A stretch of 39,237 nucleotides of DNA, from the NCBI RefSeq assembly GCF_900095445.1, contig NZ_FMJL01000033.1, positions 1-39,237 on the forward strand, in the 5' to 3' direction. The number at the start of each line of letters is the position of its first letter. Positions within the stretch are counted from its first letter, which is position 1. Source of the DNA: Clostridium sp. N3C. Its GTDB lineage: Bacteria > Bacillota > Clostridia > Clostridiales > Clostridiaceae. Of the stretch, positions 19,521-27,025 are shown piece after piece. The notes below the pieces were generated by a model that saw only the letters and a list, made by a program, of their open reading frames with translations, did no database searches and was not told the origin of the DNA. The position numbers and the translations under genes were made by a program.

Positions 19521-19910
19521 ATGGAGTTTTCTTTTAAGAGCACAAAGTATAATAATACCTCCCAATCTAAAAATAGCAAAGAAACCGATATAGATCAACT
19601 AGTTGAATTTTCAGATTTTCTCTTTTTTATAGGAGATGCTATCAATGTATTTACCAAAAGCGACCGTCTTAGTTTGTTAGCTGCTAATATTAAATTAGTT
19701 GGTGGCATATTTGCAATAGTTGCAGCTCTTTGGTCTGCTTCGGAAGATGCTAAAAATAAAGATCTTGATCCGTATAATCTTTCTTTAGATCAGCAAGTGA
19801 TTTTAGGGGCAATCATAAGCCAAATAGGTGCCTTGATACTTACAGATGCTTTGCAAAAGAACATAGGCCTATCTGAAGGAACTGCTGCTCCACCAATTAC
19901 ACCTTTCTAG
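19521..19910 (+). CDS. Hypothetical protein with two hydrophobic helices
   Basis: 129 residues; I do not recognise a family. The first 30 residues are polar (Ser, Lys, Asn, Thr). They are followed by an acidic/hydrophobic stretch (VEFSDFLFFIGDAINVF), a probable membrane or buried helix (IKLVGGIFAIVAALWSA), a charged linker (SEDAKNKDLDPYN), and a second hydrophobic helix (QVILGAIISQIGALIL). The C-terminus ends in a proline-rich tail. RBS AAGGGGG is 7 nt before ATG. It is bounded by its own promoter and a convergent terminator, so it is a stand-alone unit. Real because of these signals and clean coding; function unknown. Confidence 0.65.
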   Translation: MEFSFKSTKYNNTSQSKNSKETDIDQLVEFSDFLFFIGDAINVFTKSDRLSLLAANIKLVGGIFAIVAALWSASEDAKNKDLDPYNLSLDQQVILGAIISQIGALILTDALQKNIGLSEGTAAPPITPF

Positions 19911-19917
19911 ACTATTT

Positions 19918-19948
19918 AAAAAAAGTGGCTATAAAAAGCCACTTTTCT
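19918..19948. terminator. Bidirectional terminator
   Basis: AAAAGTGGC / GCCACTTTT stem with an 8-nt A-rich loop, flanked by an A run on one side and T-rich sequence on the other. It sits between the convergent hypothetical gene and thymidine kinase. Confidence 0.8.
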
Positions 19949-19954
19949 ATAAAT

Positions 19955-20545
19955 CTATTCTACCGGTGGTACAAAGCATATTCTGCATCTAGGTTCATAA
20001 CTTTCTTTGTCACCCTGCTGTATAGTTTGACCTTTTATTTTTACCGGCTCACCATTGCTAAGCCTTTGACTAAAAATAGCACGTCTTTTTTTACAGCAAG
20101 CACAAATAGGATAAAGATGTTCTACCTCATCGGCCATCGCCATAATATCCCCCATTTTTCCAAAGGGAATTCCCTCATAGTCCATATTTAATCCAGCTAC
20201 TATAACTCTCTTTGAAAAAATCATAGACTGTATTAGCTCAAGGATTTTACCAGTAAAAAATTGAGCTTCATCAAAACCAATAACATCATAATCTTTAATA
20301 AGTTCCTTAGTATAATTTATTACCTCATCTGTGATGCACTGAGGTAATTCCTTTGCCGGTCTTTCAAGACCAGTTCTAGAAGCCACCCGTCCTTTCCCAT
20401 CTCTAACCTCGATATCTGGCTTAAATACTATAACCCTTTTACCTTCATAGGCCTCTGCTATATTGAGAGAATGTATAAGCTCCCCGCTTTTTTCACTAAA
20501 CATTGGGCCTGTTATAACCTTTAATCCTACTTCTTCTATAAACAT
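19955..20545 (-). CDS. tdk: Thymidine kinase, type II, variant P-loop
   Basis: 196 residues, the usual length of bacterial/TK1-type thymidine kinase, which phosphorylates thymidine in the salvage pathway. Visible features: P-loop region GPMFSEKSGELI (residues 12-23), the Walker-B-like DVIGFDEAQFF with the catalytic glutamate, AGLNMDYEGIPFGKM, and a four-cysteine zinc site (CACC and CRIC). The P-loop is odd: the family has GPMFSGKS/T, and here the glycine before the lysine is glutamate (GAA, confirmed in the DNA). The invariant lysine remains. RBS AAGGGGAG. Single gene with a terminator behind it. Probably functional but catalytically or regulatorily different. Confidence 0.9.
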   Translation of the reverse strand: MFIEEVGLKVITGPMFSEKSGELIHSLNIAEAYEGKRVIVFKPDIEVRDGKGRVASRTGLERPAKELPQCITDEVINYTKELIKDYDVIGFDEAQFFTGKILELIQSMIFSKRVIVAGLNMDYEGIPFGKMGDIMAMADEVEHLYPICACCKKRRAIFSQRLSNGEPVKIKGQTIQQGDKESYEPRCRICFVPPVE

Positions 20546-20681
20546 GTGTCTACTCCCCTTGCCTGATACTTAAACTTCCCTTAAAAAATTTCACCTTTCA
20601 ATTATACAGGCTCCCATCAAGCATATCAAATTGCTAATTTTATATTTAAAGCAATTATAGATACCTTATTGTCCTAACTTT

Positions 20682-20879
20682 TTAGCCAGTTCTTTTTTTA
20701 CACATTTCTATTCTTGATTCTATATTTTGAATTACTAATGTTCTTTCTAGTATCTTTCTGTAAAATTCACTAATATTTCCTTGTTCATAGTTTTTATCAT
20801 TATTTATAAATCTATCTAGCTCTTTTCTATATTGTTTTAATAATTTAGTTAAAAATTTTTCCTCCTTGCTATAGTCCAA
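20682..20879 (-). CDS. Small hypothetical protein, 65 aa
   Basis: Charged, helix-rich small protein. The start is TTG 20879, chosen because AGGAGGGG lies 5-6 nt upstream; there is no ATG nearby. The sequence alternates charged and hydrophobic residues (FLTKLLKQYRKELDRF, ISEFYRKILERTL), as in a two-helix coiled-coil hairpin. It ends in a basic tail with one cysteine. It has no recognisable family. It lies upstream of nothing on its strand except thymidine kinase 136 nt further on, with which it could be co-transcribed. Confidence 0.6.
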   Translation of the reverse strand: MDYSKEEKFLTKLLKQYRKELDRFINNDKNYEQGNISEFYRKILERTLVIQNIESRIEMCKKRTG

Positions 20880-21060
20880 TTACTCCCCTCCTAGCCACAC
20901 AGATAGATAAACTTTATTATTGTATTACTTCTTATGTGGCTAAATATACATTTATTACCTTCAAGCTTAACCTTAATATTTTATTTCTTTTCAGTACATA
21001 AAATATTAAAAAATCCACCGCAACTCTAATACTTATTAAAACTTAAAATTTCTGCCCAAT

Positions 21061-21093
21061 AAAAAAAGAGATCCTTCACTGAATCTCTCTTTT
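21061..21093 (-). terminator. Terminator of the polysaccharide deacetylase gene
   Basis: Minus strand AAAGAGAGAT, 10-nt loop, ATCTCTTTTTTT; an 8-10 bp stem with a T7 tail, 26 nt after the stop codon. Confidence 0.75.
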
Positions 21094-21118
21094 CAAATAT
21101 ATTACTTAATTAATACTT

Positions 21119-22114
21119 TTATATCCCCTTCTCTGGGAGCTCATCTAAGGTTTTAAATTCAAAACCTCTAGCCTTCCATTCCTTAATAAGGCTGTCCAAT
21201 ATTTCAGCATTAGTTTTTGATTGTGGGTGTAACAATACAATGGAACCTGGCTTAGTTTTTTCCAGTACCATTTGCTTGGACTTTTCCGGATTGGGCTGAT
21301 GATTAACATCATAATCCTTGTATGCAAAAGAAAAGAATATGGACTTATACCCCAACTTTTGAGTGTAATACAAGGATAGCTCACTAAAATCTCCCATAGG
21401 TGGTCTAAAATATTTAGACATTTTTAAACCAGGAATAGCATTTATAGCTTCTTCCACTCCTAGTATCTCTTTCTTAAATTCTTCTTCATCCTTTATAGAG
21501 GGCATAGACTTATGGTTCACTGAATGATTACCTAATATATGCCCTTCATTTACCATCCTCTTAAGCAATTCCACATTTTTAGTACCATTATACGAGCCCT
21601 CCACATAAGCTCCTGTTATAAAGAAGGCCGCTTTTACATCATTAGCCTTCAAGGTGTCTAATATACTTGTAGTATAACCATTCTCATATCCTTCATCAAA
21701 GGTTAAATATATATATTTATTCGATGTTCCATCATCGGCGTATCCCTGATACTTATTTAGCAGCTCCTTTGCTTCTGTAGGTGAATATAACCAGGACCAG
21801 CCTCTTCTGTCCGCATTTAAACTAGAAACATTAACAGATACAGCGGGAACCACTTCATTCTTCTTATCTTTATTATCAAGGGGATCCTTATTACTAGATT
21901 CATGATTATTTTTATCACTTTCATCTACAGTCTGTTCCTCTGGCTTCTGTGAAGATTGATTACTAGAATTTTCATTCTTTTGCTCACCGACAGATGTAGT
22001 AACTTTTTCGCTCTTATTCACTGCTACAGTTTCTTGAGACTTCCACTTACATCCTCCTAATATTAAAGTAAAAAACAAAATTGCTATTATACTTTTTTTA
22101 GCCTCTCCCATCAT
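21119..22114 (-). CDS. PdaA-family polysaccharide deacetylase, lipoprotein
   Basis: About 331 residues. The likely start is ATG 22114 (G-run 9 nt upstream); ATG 22123 and TTG 22129 are possible. N-terminus: basic residues, a hydrophobic run and lipobox LGGC, so it is a lipid-anchored surface protein. Residues about 30-90 are a low-complexity Glu/Ser/Asn/Lys linker. The NodB-type catalytic domain follows: YLTFDEGYENG (PdaA has TFDEGY where other deacetylases have TFDDGY), HSVNH metal site, RPPMGDFSE, and VLLHPQS. PdaA enzymes deacetylate muramic acid on the way to the delta-lactam of spore cortex, which fits a spore former. The lipoprotein linker is unlike B. subtilis PdaA, so a vegetative wall role is also possible. 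Confidence 0.85.
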   Translation of the reverse strand: MMGEAKKSIIAILFFTLILGGCKWKSQETVAVNKSEKVTTSVGEQKNENSSNQSSQKPEEQTVDESDKNNHESSNKDPLDNKDKKNEVVPAVSVNVSSLNADRRGWSWLYSPTEAKELLNKYQGYADDGTSNKYIYLTFDEGYENGYTTSILDTLKANDVKAAFFITGAYVEGSYNGTKNVELLKRMVNEGHILGNHSVNHKSMPSIKDEEEFKKEILGVEEAINAIPGLKMSKYFRPPMGDFSELSLYYTQKLGYKSIFFSFAYKDYDVNHQPNPEKSKQMVLEKTKPGSIVLLHPQSKTNAEILDSLIKEWKARGFEFKTLDELPEKGI

Positions 22115-22129
22115 ATCTCTCATCCCCAA

Positions 22130-22265
22130 ATCTATATACTTATGACTTCTTATTAAAAATTATACCATATATTACCTGATTTGTAATGGATATTTGCTTT
22201 AAAATTATTATTTTTCACTAAAAATAATTTTCTTTTATCTTCCCTTTAAACTAACCTCATAATAA
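22130..22265. other. Intergenic, divergent deacetylase/zupT upstream region, left part
   Basis: The whole gap (22130-22439) is AT-rich. Its right part holds the zupT promoter and a metal-regulator box, listed separately. I see no gene in it. Confidence 0.5.
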
Positions 22266-22294
22266 TTGACAAAAAATATACTAATAGCTATAAT
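22266..22294 (+). promoter_or_regulatory. Consensus sigma-A promoter of zupT
   Basis: -35 TTGACA (22266-22271), exactly 17 bp, -10 TATAAT (22289-22294): both hexamers perfect. The leader to the start codon is about 140 nt. Confidence 0.75.
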
Positions 22295-22296
22295 AT

Positions 22297-22311
22297 AGAT
22301 AATAATTATTA
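22297..22311 (+). promoter_or_regulatory. Fur/Zur/PerR-type box at the zupT start site
   Basis: AGATAATAATTATTA fits the 7-1-7 Fur-superfamily pattern TGATAATnATTATCA at 13 of 15 positions. It begins 3 nt after the -10, over the transcription start, the classic place for metal-dependent repression. Confidence 0.5.
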
Positions 22312-22439
22312 ATTGATAAATATTATTATTCAAATTAGTACTTGTTATACTTAGATTTTTAATAAAGTTAACTCTTTAGATAGATATATAACAAAAGTGC
22401 TATAATAAATATACGAATAATATTGGAGGGAGGACAAAT

Positions 22440-23243
22440 ATGAATAACGTACTTTTTGCATTTAGTTTAACTATATTAGCTGGTTTGTCTACAGGTATTG
22501 GAAGCTCCCTTGCTTTTTTTACTAAGAAAACCAACACTAAATTTTTATCAGTAAGTCTTGGATTTTCTGCCGGTGTAATGATTTATGTATCTATGATAGA
22601 ACTTTTCAGTCAAGCTCAAAATTCACTTACTGCTGAACTAGGACTAAAGAAAGGTTCCTGGGTAACTGTTATATCTTTCTTTGCAGGAATGCTTCTCATT
22701 GCCCTTATTGATAATCTAGTACCTAGTGGTGAAAATCCTCACGACGTTCATAAAATAGAAGATATTGACTCAAAAAAGCAACCTTCAAATTCTAAGTTAC
22801 TAAGAACTGGCTTATTCACAGCTTTAGCTATTGCAATTCACAACTTTCCTGAAGGTTTAGCAACATTTGTTTCTGCTTTACAGCAACCAACCATCGCTAT
22901 ACCAATAGCTGTAGCTATAGCTATTCATAACATACCAGAAGGAATAGCTGTATCTGTACCGGTTTTCTATGCTACAGGCGATAGAAAGAAGGCTTTCTTT
23001 TACTCTTTCATATCAGGATTATCAGAACCAGTAGGAGCTTTCATAGGTTACTTAATATTAATGCCTTTTATCAATGATCTTATGTTTGGCATAATCTTTG
23101 CAACAATTGCTGGTATTATGGTATTTATATCTCTTGACGAGCTACTACCATCCGCCAGAGAATATGGCGAACATCATCTTTCTATCTATGGGCTTGTTGC
23201 TGGTATGGTAGTAATGGCTGTTAGCTTGCTACTATTTCTTTAA
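22440..23243 (+). CDS. zupT: ZIP-family metal transporter
   Basis: 267 residues, the typical length of ZupT, with eight membrane helices. It imports divalent metal (Zn2+, also Fe2+/Mn2+ in characterised members). The metal-path motifs are present in helices 4 and 5: HNFPEGLATFVS and HNIPEGIAVSVP. A histidine-containing loop (GENPHDVHK) separates helices 3 and 4. Start ATG 22440 follows GGAGGGAGG. The gene stands alone between a consensus promoter with a Fur-family box and a terminator. Metal repression is therefore likely, but whether the regulator is Fur, Zur or another cannot be told. Confidence 0.92.
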   Translation: MNNVLFAFSLTILAGLSTGIGSSLAFFTKKTNTKFLSVSLGFSAGVMIYVSMIELFSQAQNSLTAELGLKKGSWVTVISFFAGMLLIALIDNLVPSGENPHDVHKIEDIDSKKQPSNSKLLRTGLFTALAIAIHNFPEGLATFVSALQQPTIAIPIAVAIAIHNIPEGIAVSVPVFYATGDRKKAFFYSFISGLSEPVGAFIGYLILMPFINDLMFGIIFATIAGIMVFISLDELLPSAREYGEHHLSIYGLVAGMVVMAVSLLLFL

Positions 23244-23261
23244 ATCTTGCACCAATAAAAT

Positions 23262-23302
23262 AGTGTTGATGATTAAAGTTATAGTATCATCAGCACTTTT
23301 TA
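23262..23302 (+). terminator. Terminator of zupT
   Basis: AGTGTTGATGAT / ATCATCAGCACT, a 12-bp stem with one G-T pair, 12-nt loop and T5 tail, 18 nt after the stop codon. Confidence 0.8.
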
Positions 23303-23325
23303 TAATTCTTATTAAATTAATAAAT

Positions 23326-23363
23326 AAAAACACTAGACACCTTAAAGGTATCCAGTGTTTTTT
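23326..23363 (-). terminator. Terminator of the GNAT gene
   Basis: AAAAACACT...ACC / GGT...AGTGTTTTT imperfect long stem ending in a T run on the minus strand, directly after the acetyltransferase stop; it may also act on the plus strand. Confidence 0.75.
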
Positions 23364-23369
23364 ATATAC

Positions 23370-23879
23370 TTATGCTGCAAGCTTTAAAAACTCATCCATA
23401 GACATGGCATATTGCATTTCTTTAGCTAACCGCTTATCTTCTCTAAAACCTACTTTATTAAAAACTCTTATTGATCTTTCATTTTTAAAGTTGATTTTAG
23501 CAATAACTTCTTCAGCTCTCCAGGAGAAAAATGCCTTCTTTAAAGCTTCCTTTATAGCATTAGAGCCAAATCCGTTACCCCACTTTTCCTTGTCACCAAT
23601 AACTATCACTATTTCAACAGATTTATTCTTAGGTACTAGCCTTAAAAAACCTATAGGCTCTTCTTCATTTATAGTTATAATAAAAAAGCTACCCTGTTGG
23701 TTAAATAGCGGTGTTAATATTGGCAGATTAACTCTATTTATTACCTGCCTAATAGATTCAGTAACATTTTGATCTTCATTCAAATACCTGCTGACTTCAT
23801 GATCCTCTAGCCAATCAATAATCTTCCAAGCGTCAGACCTGTAAACCTCCTGCCTCAATTTAACGCTTTTATTTCCCAT
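23370..23879 (-). CDS. GNAT acetyltransferase (RimJ/RimL-like)
   Basis: 169 residues. Matches the Acetyltransf_3 group: VKLRQEVYRSDAWKI opening, EPIGFLRLVP strand 4, the acetyl-CoA pyrophosphate loop GNGFGSNAIKEAL (Q/RxxGxG type), and the C-terminal FKNERSIRVFNKVGFREDKR. Transfers acetyl from acetyl-CoA to an amine, in this subgroup a protein N-terminus or a small molecule such as an aminoglycoside or amino acid; the acceptor here is unknown. Start ATG 23879 has GGGAGG 9 nt upstream. It is a single-gene unit with its own terminator. Confidence 0.87.
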   Translation of the reverse strand: MGNKSVKLRQEVYRSDAWKIIDWLEDHEVSRYLNEDQNVTESIRQVINRVNLPILTPLFNQQGSFFIITINEEEPIGFLRLVPKNKSVEIVIVIGDKEKWGNGFGSNAIKEALKKAFFSWRAEEVIAKINFKNERSIRVFNKVGFREDKRLAKEMQYAMSMDEFLKLAA

Positions 23880-23976
23880 TTGTACAATCCTCCCAAAAGA
23901 TATTAAAGCCTTTCAGGTATGATCTTATTATCCTGACGGTTCTTTTCCAATTACATGGTAATGCTATCATGATAAC

Positions 23977-23996
23977 TACCTATTGTAAAATAGGTA
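23977..23996. repeat. Hairpin TACCTATT/AATAGGTA
   Basis: Perfect 8-bp inverted repeat with a GTAA loop, in the 221-nt gap between the MerR gene's stop and the GNAT start. There is no T tract on either side, so it is not an ordinary terminator. It could be an operator or mRNA processing site upstream of the GNAT gene. Confidence 0.35.
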
Positions 23997-24100
23997 AAAC
24001 TGTATTGCAACAGAATAACTGGAGAAATATGCGGAAATCTAAGCTTTCCTCACAAATTGGCATTGGTTTGGTAGTTTTGAAACCTTGATACAAGAGGAAT

Positions 24101-24973
24101 TTACTGGTTTCTTGACAGATCTGGATATGCTTTTAATAGTTTCTCATTGGCATCTTCCAGTTTTTCATAATATTTAGCATAAGAACTGCTAAGTCTTTTC
24201 ATAGCCGGTATAAATACATCATAATATCCGCTTGTATTATTGAACTCTCTAATTATTTCTAAAAGTTTATGGGCTACTGAATTTTTATATTCCTCAGACT
24301 CTTTATATTTCAAATATTCATCAATCATTTCCTTATTTTTAGATATGAATTCATCAGGATTTTCAACAGATTTCTTTGTATTCTCTATAACTTGCCTTAT
24401 ACTTTCTATGCTAACCTGTGTATCAAACTCTATCAAGTATTCTTGGACTTCTTCTGGAAAATTTATAGGAGGCACATTATCTAAAAACTCTATAATCTCA
24501 TCATAAGCCAATTGCTGACTATGGCTACTAATAGGCTCATTCAAAAACTTTGAAAAATGTAGACAAACAAATCGGCCATAGTATCCTGGAAATGCTTCTA
24601 ATAATTTTTCTGATATAGTTTTACTATTCTCAATTGCCTTTAATTGAGCATCTATTTCGCCATAATTTTCTTCCTTACTAAGTTTATCAATTAAAGCCTT
24701 CTTTGCTTCTTCTCTCTGTAAATTTAATTCCCTTTGTAAAGCTATCCTTCCCAGTGTGGTCTTTGTGTCATCCTTAAAAACAAGTTTAATTTCTTCCACG
24801 GTAAGTCCAAGCCTTCGTAAAACAGAAATCTTTTTTAAGATTTCCACATCCTTTTCACTAAAATCCCTATATCCATTGTCTAAAACCACCGGTAAAATTA
24901 AGCCTTGTTCTACGTAGTATTCAATTGCCTTTTTAGTTAAGTTTGTTATCTTGCTTGCTTCATTAATTAACAT
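24101..24973 (-). CDS. MerR-family transcriptional regulator
   Basis: 290 residues. The N-terminal winged helix-turn-helix is typical: INEASKITNLTKKAIEYYVEQ (1-25), NGYRDFSEKDVEILKKI, and the LRRLGLTVEEIKLVF hinge, followed by a dimerization helix. The C-terminal 170 residues are helical, rich in Glu and Lys, and have no metal-binding cysteines or recognised ligand-binding fold; they resemble the effector regions of multidrug/small-molecule MerR proteins. RBS GGAGGTGAGG. Its own promoter has the 19-bp spacer that MerR proteins distort to activate, so autoregulation is likely. No obvious target gene follows. Confidence 0.85.
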   Translation of the reverse strand: MLINEASKITNLTKKAIEYYVEQGLILPVVLDNGYRDFSEKDVEILKKISVLRRLGLTVEEIKLVFKDDTKTTLGRIALQRELNLQREEAKKALIDKLSKEENYGEIDAQLKAIENSKTISEKLLEAFPGYYGRFVCLHFSKFLNEPISSHSQQLAYDEIIEFLDNVPPINFPEEVQEYLIEFDTQVSIESIRQVIENTKKSVENPDEFISKNKEMIDEYLKYKESEEYKNSVAHKLLEIIREFNNTSGYYDVFIPAMKRLSSSYAKYYEKLEDANEKLLKAYPDLSRNQ

Positions 24974-24992
24974 ATAACCTCACCTCCATATA

Positions 24993-25023
24993 ATCATAAG
25001 GCAGACCCTAAGGTTATAGTCAA
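24993..25023 (-). promoter_or_regulatory. MerR-type promoter/operator with 19-bp spacer
   Basis: -35 TTGACT (25023-25018), 19-bp spacer carrying an imperfect dyad around AACCTTAGGGT, -10 TATGAT (24998-24993). A 19-bp rather than 17-bp spacer is the signature of MerR-activated promoters. Confidence 0.6.
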
Positions 25024-25184
25024 CATTTTTCTCAATTTTTCCCCCTTTGACTTATCTCTATAAATAAATTAATATATCAGTGTAAATAAATATAGATTTC
25101 TAGCTTAAGATAACGATTTCAACAAACAATAAAGCTTTACTTTCAATAGCTGTAAATCATATATTAGAAACGGAGTAGATGTAA

Positions 25185-25913
25185 ATGGAAGCAAGGAACC
25201 CTGCAGAGTTAAAAAAGCTAAAAACCGAACTAACGAGATTCATGATGTCCTATAAATTCGGCTTAGAAGAAGTAAACACAAAAATTAATATATTACAGCA
25301 GGAATTTCAATATATTCATGATTATAATCCTATTGAACATGTAAAATCTCGAATAAAAACACCGGAAAGTATCTTAAAAAAAGTATATAGAAAAGGTTTG
25401 GAGCTTTCTTTAAGCTCTATAAAAGAGAATATACAGGATATTGCTGGTATTCGTATAATATGTTCCTTTGTGTCTGATATCTATAAATTAAGTGAAATGT
25501 TACAAAGTCAGAAGGATATAAAAGTACTAGCTATTAAGGATTACATAAAAAATCCAAAACCTAATGGTTATCAAAGCCTTCATTTAATTTTACAGGTACC
25601 AGTTTTTATGTCTGACAGAATGGAAGAGGTTTGTGTAGAGGTTCAAATTCGTACCATTGGCATGGATTTTTGGGCAAGCCTAGAGCATAAGATTTACTAT
25701 AAGTATAACAAGAAGGTTCCAGAAAAGTTATTGCAAGACCTTAAAGAAGCAGCAGAAACGGTAAATCAACTGGATCATAAAATGGAAAGAATCAATAGAG
25801 AGGTCACTAGTTATAAGTCTGCTAATGTATTAGATAATGAATTAAACGAAATATATATTAATAATGAAAACTTCTACTTTCCAGATGATTTTTACCATCT
25901 TGTGATGGATTAA
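25185..25913 (+). CDS. Small alarmone synthetase (GTP pyrophosphokinase family)
   Basis: 242 residues; a synthetase-only RelA/SpoT-homology protein with no HD hydrolase, TGS or ACT domains. It transfers pyrophosphate from ATP to GTP/GDP to make (p)ppGpp. Motifs: the RIKTPESILKKVYRKG ATP site, IQDIAGIRIICSFVSDIY, KNPKPNGYQSLHLIL (G-loop/metal region), and EVQIRTIGMDFWASLEHKI. It is longer than B. subtilis YjbM/YwaC (about 210) by an acidic C-terminal tail. RBS GGAG 9 nt before ATG. It is monocistronic with a strong terminator; in Firmicutes such enzymes respond to wall stress mostly through transcription. Confidence 0.92.
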   Translation: MEARNPAELKKLKTELTRFMMSYKFGLEEVNTKINILQQEFQYIHDYNPIEHVKSRIKTPESILKKVYRKGLELSLSSIKENIQDIAGIRIICSFVSDIYKLSEMLQSQKDIKVLAIKDYIKNPKPNGYQSLHLILQVPVFMSDRMEEVCVEVQIRTIGMDFWASLEHKIYYKYNKKVPEKLLQDLKEAAETVNQLDHKMERINREVTSYKSANVLDNELNEIYINNENFYFPDDFYHLVMD

Positions 25914-25931
25914 ATTATATTTAGATATTTC

Positions 25932-25969
25932 ATACTGCTGACAAATATATTTTGTCAGCAGTATTTTTA
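25932..25969 (+). terminator. Terminator of the alarmone synthetase gene
   Basis: ATACTGCTGACAAA / TTTGTCAGCAGTAT, a 14-bp perfect stem with TATAT loop and T5 tail. Confidence 0.9.
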
Positions 25970-26113
25970 TCTTCAAAAATGATTTTTTAATTTGAGTGAA
26001 ATTATATTAATCATACCTATTTTATAAAAGTTTAATTAGACGCTCCATTTTTATTTATGTGTGTATTCCATAATATTTTACAAAACTTTTATTATATTTT
26101 TTTATATCCTTTA

Positions 26114-26142
26114 TTCACATATAATGTAAATTACAGTATAAT
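26114..26142 (+). promoter_or_regulatory. Promoter of the C39 peptidase gene
   Basis: -35 TTCACA (26114-26119), 17-bp spacer, -10 TATAAT (26137-26142). Confidence 0.65.
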
Positions 26143-26145
26143 AAA

Positions 26146-26161
26146 TTTGCAACGTTGCAAA
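26146..26161 (+). promoter_or_regulatory. Perfect 16-bp palindromic operator
   Basis: TTTGCAACGTTGCAAA begins 3 nt after the -10 and spans the expected start of transcription. The central CG and 8-bp half-sites resemble LacI-family operators, but the sequence fits the CcpA cre consensus poorly. No LacI-type gene is in the window. Confidence 0.6.
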
Positions 26162-26185
26162 AAATAAACTTAACGAGGTGATGAA

Positions 26186-26950
26186 ATGCTTAATCGCAAA
26201 CTTATAATAAAGAAAACTACTAAATATATTGCACTTTCATTAATTATTGTATCACTTACCGGTGTTAATGTTTTTGCAGCAGATCTGTCTACTGAAGAAC
26301 AGAAGGCCATTCCTTCTTCAGAAGAATCTATAAAAGCATCTCAAGAGAAAATTCGTAAAATGTCAGAACGTTTCAAAAACGTTGGTAAAAATAATTCAAA
26401 TAATTTAATGGCAATCCCTGATGTGCCTTACAGCAAAACCTTAAGTACATCAGGATACATAAACCAACCGGATAATAACACTTGTGGTCCAACATCTGCC
26501 CATAATCTATTATTAAACTGGGGCAAGAATATTTCATTAAATACATTAAAAAACGACCTTCAATTTGATGGCAAACAAACACCTTTTGGTGATCATTGGG
26601 CCAAAGCACTTAATAAGCATACTAACTCAAATTACTATAATATTACGTGGTCACCAAATCAATCCACTATTTGGACTGCATTCCTTGGCTGTACTGTAGA
26701 TGGACATCCATTTATTTTAGATACCCATATGTCATCAAAAAATGGGTACCTTGTTGGATACGAAAATTCAGGTAAGGATTACTGGCACTATGTAACTGGA
26801 ATAGGTTACTCAGGTGCTAATTTATCAGACAGTTATAAGAAAGGGGTTTATCATGACCCATTCAATGGTCGTGCTGGCACTTATGGTGTACACTCACTCG
26901 AGCTACCTAAATGGAAAGCTCTATTAGCCGAAAGAGGAATTGTTTGGTAA
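26186..26950 (+). CDS. Exported C39-like cysteine peptidase
   Basis: 254 residues. Signal peptide at 1-32 (KYIALSLIIVSLTGVNVFAA, cleavage after VFA/A). A polar linker of about 60 residues is followed by a papain-fold C39-type domain: catalytic Cys in NQPDNNTCGPTSAHN, catalytic His in YWHYVTGIGY, and Asp in YHDPFNG. Such C39_2 proteins are secreted thiol proteases; those fused to transporters cut double-glycine leaders, but this one is free-standing and its substrate is unknown. RBS GAGGTGATG. The gene has its own promoter and operator; a terminator separates it from the following lipoprotein, with a short gap. Confidence 0.85.
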   Translation: MLNRKLIIKKTTKYIALSLIIVSLTGVNVFAADLSTEEQKAIPSSEESIKASQEKIRKMSERFKNVGKNNSNNLMAIPDVPYSKTLSTSGYINQPDNNTCGPTSAHNLLLNWGKNISLNTLKNDLQFDGKQTPFGDHWAKALNKHTNSNYYNITWSPNQSTIWTAFLGCTVDGHPFILDTHMSSKNGYLVGYENSGKDYWHYVTGIGYSGANLSDSYKKGVYHDPFNGRAGTYGVHSLELPKWKALLAERGIVW

Positions 26951-26960
26951 TCACTTGTTA

Positions 26961-26998
26961 CTACAGCAGATTGTATAATCTCTGCTGTAGCATTTTAT
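26961..26998 (+). terminator. Terminator after the C39 peptidase gene
   Basis: CTACAGCAGA / TCTGCTGTAG, 10-bp perfect stem with 10-nt loop, followed by CATTTTATAATT. The T tract is weak, so some read-through into the lipoprotein gene is possible. Confidence 0.65.
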
Positions 26999-27025
26999 AA
27001 TTCAAATTTAACTAGGAGATAAATT

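Noticed and set aside
21145..21384. Alternative minus-strand frame of 79 codons inside the deacetylase gene.
   Set aside because: It overlaps the NodB catalytic domain in another frame and has no RBS or recognisable content.
26146..26161. C39 palindrome as a CcpA cre site.
   Set aside because: The conserved TG...CA positions of the consensus do not match when the central CG is aligned.
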